Below are positions 61,895 through 64,000 of a DNA stretch of 64,000 bases, in pieces (the first letter of the stretch is position 1; each line of letters begins with the position of its first letter). A model generated the notes under the pieces. That model saw only the letters and a program-made list of their open reading frames with translations. It searched no databases and was not told the origin of the DNA. The stretch covers positions 5,242,001-5,306,000 of the forward strand of contig JAKCOZ010000005.1 in assembly GCA_022605955.1 (NCBI GenBank). The letters run 5' to 3'. The position numbers and the translations under genes were made by a program. Source of the stretch: Rallus limicola. Taxonomy: Eukaryota > Chordata > Aves > Gruiformes > Rallidae.

Positions 61895-64000
61895 GTTGAT
61901 CTCTTTGAGTCTCTTTAGCCTTTAAAAAGCCTGAGAGCAACCTAGGGAAGCGTGTTTCAGCCTGAAGTTTTTAATTTGAGAGAAAAGTATGCTGCCCGGG
62001 CTGGTATGTAAAGTAGGGTTTGTAGTAAGAGCGTCAGGAAGTCTCTGAAGGAGCAATCAGTGGAGTGCCATAGTGGTGTCCTGGATGCGATTGACTGCTA
62101 TGCTGGGATACAAGTTCAAGGTGTCTGCAGATAGAGTGGTTTGCAGTTGAATAATCTGTGGAGAGAAGGGGTAGTGTGATGCTGAGCTGTCTCTGGAGAG
62201 GTCTGCAATAGTTAGACTTTTTTTTCTTCACTTTTTTTTTTCCTCTTAGAGAACTAGAGCAGTAACTAATTTTCCTGTAACTGTCATAGAATTGTTCTCT
62301 GTAGAGCTGCTGAAAATAAGGTTTCTATTCTGGAATAAATATTTTATTTTAACCTCAAATTTGAGATGTGATTTGAATGTATTTTTATTCACAGGATCTA
62401 TTTTGGTTTTATCTGCAGCATTAAAGCAGAATAAAGATAGTGGAACTATATTTTGCTATAGCTGTACAGGGAGACAGTCTCCCTGTATTTAGAGGCCTTT
62501 CTCTCTAACAATGGTAGTTCCTTCTCTACTGCTTACACAAAGCGATGCTATTTACTGTTTCTTGGATGCTTAGTGATGTGTTGTTAATGGGGATTTTATG
62601 GACATGGGGGGGGGGGGAAGGTTGGTGAAAATGGTTTGCTGGAGAGTTGTGCTTGTCTCTCTCCTTTACAAAGAAATATGTGTGCTTTGTAGCATTTTAT
62701 GGTGTCTTGCTTGTTTCTTTAGTCCATTTGTTTTTGTAGGAGTGCAAAGTGTTCAGTTGTTACCTGCGTAGTTGTGGAATGAGTTATTTCACATGATTCT
62801 ACTGAATAAAGGAAACTGTAAGGTTTATAGGTGCAAGATGTAACAATTCAGTGTCTACTGTAATGGAAATAGACTTACAGTTCAGCGTATTTGTACATTA
62901 CTTCCTGGCTTTTATACTGAGGGTTAGTGCCAGCATTCTGGAGCATTTCTATTTTGTCAGTGCATCAGAAATGGAGAAGTGACTTCTCAGAGTATCTGCA
63001 AGCCACAGGTAGTGTGGCTTTAGGCAGCAGTATGTTGTATCAAGGCATTCTGGTTGCAAATTATACTGCTGTTTTTGCTGTGGCTTTAGCTTGCGAATGT
63101 TTTGAAATTGTAGCCCAAAGTGATGCAAACTTAAGGCAAAGGCACAAGTGAAGGTGCAGCGCTGTTAAACTCAGAAATTTCATGATGGTTTTGTAGAAGG
63201 CCTTCAAAGCTAGCCTAAAGCTTGCTCTATGTATTCACATACAACCACTCCTCTGCAGCACATGCAAAGAACATACATTGGCTTTTTGTCACTGGCTGTC
63301 TCCTGTTATTTGTACGCCTCTTTCCTCAGAGGAGACAGATGTTCATTACAATGTGTTCATGTATCCAGAGCTGCCACTCCTTTTGAGAAGAAATTGACTT
63401 TAAGTAGGAGCTTTTGTTTCCAAAATATGCCAAAAGCTTTTAGCACCGGACAGACCTCATGAGTAAAGTGAAATATGGATTTTCTAATGTGCTAATGTTC
63501 TCCAGTAACTACCTATGAGCTAGGCTTTACCCTGTGATTAATGTTATGATTCTTAACACAGAACAGCAGTGTGTCTATGAATAATTAGCCGAAGTGCTGA
63601 ACATTCATAGTTTTGCTTAGCTCATGATAATGTTTTTTAAGGTGACAGTATCCATACTGAATCATACAATTGTTAAGATCCTGAATCTAAACCATTAAAT
63701 TATTTAAATAATTTCATTTTCATTCTAGTTCTTCTTGGTTTGCACTTTGCAGTACTGAACGCATTTAAGAAAACAAGCATTTATTTTGATAGATAGGGAG
63801 CTGAAATTTTCTGTCCTAAAAGACTGTTCTCTAATTCCCCAGGGCAATGAGCCATTCTATTTCTGGGTAATCTGTTTAGTTCTGTGGAAGTTGTTTTTCT
63901 AAATTGCAGCTCTTTCTGCAGATTCTGCTCAAACATTGTTTTATTTGTATGAGTGGTTTCAACAAAAATGTTTGTGATGACAGTGACAGTACACTTTTCA
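61895..64000. other. Putative first intron, no coding exon recognised
   Basis: AT-rich sequence to the right of the donor. It contains a very strong acceptor-like site, a T/C tract followed by CTCTTAG ending at 62249, and another, TTTTTATTCACAG, ending at 62394. Either could start a second exon, but the frames behind them show no recognisable protein. A run of 12 G lies at 62606-62617. No interspersed repeat seen. Confidence 0.4.

Noticed and set aside
1..64000. CRISPR arrays, operons, prophage or other prokaryotic systems
   Set aside because: No regularly spaced direct repeats and no bacterial-type gene arrangement; the repeats and composition are avian.

Overview
This window looks like nuclear DNA from a bird. 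Two things point there. There are nine fragments of CR1, the dominant avian LINE, most ending in the ATTCTATG/ATTCTGTG-type tail. There are also two solo LTRs of a type that begins TGTCATGG and that I recall as abundant in many avian genomes. The sequence is AT-rich, poor in CpG and full of short microsatellites. I cannot name the species or the chromosome.

No protein-coding gene can be supported from sequence alone. The open frames are short and lack recognisable domains, except those that are pieces of CR1 reverse transcriptase. About 1-61.3 kb reads as intergenic desert or the inside of a very long intron. Layout: 1-17.5 kb is unique AT-rich sequence with one GC-richer patch near 13 kb. 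At 17.49-17.90 kb lies a shortened solo LTR. At 19.5-23.55 kb is a CR1 cluster: one truncated copy with a 164-codon open C-terminal frame, two short tails, an internally deleted copy with an A/C-rich insertion, and another tail directly behind it. Unique sequence with possible enhancer-like stretches follows (24-31 kb). CR1 recurs at 28.3 kb. A 614-bp solo LTR flanked by perfect 5-bp duplications (CCCTT) lies at 32.57-33.19 kb. CR1 pieces recur at 36.1, 40.7 and 48.8 kb. From 49 to 61.3 kb I see no genes or repeats of size, apart from an unusually long open frame at 53.4-53.9 kb and a very AT-rich block at 59 kb.

The strongest genic signal is at the right end. At 61.73-61.89 kb there is a sudden CpG-dense stretch ending in a perfect splice donor (GGGAG|GTGAGT at 61888/61889), with a GC-rich shoulder on its left and a paired E-box inverted repeat at 61684-61707. 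This is best read as the promoter and non-coding first exon of a gene transcribed rightwards, with the rest of the gene at or beyond the window edge. The gene cannot be identified from what is visible.

I found no convincing new biological system. The points most worth checking are the putative promoter/first exon, the target-site-flanked solo LTR, the A/C-tract growth inside a CR1 lysine-rich segment, and the long anonymous open frame at 53.4 kb.
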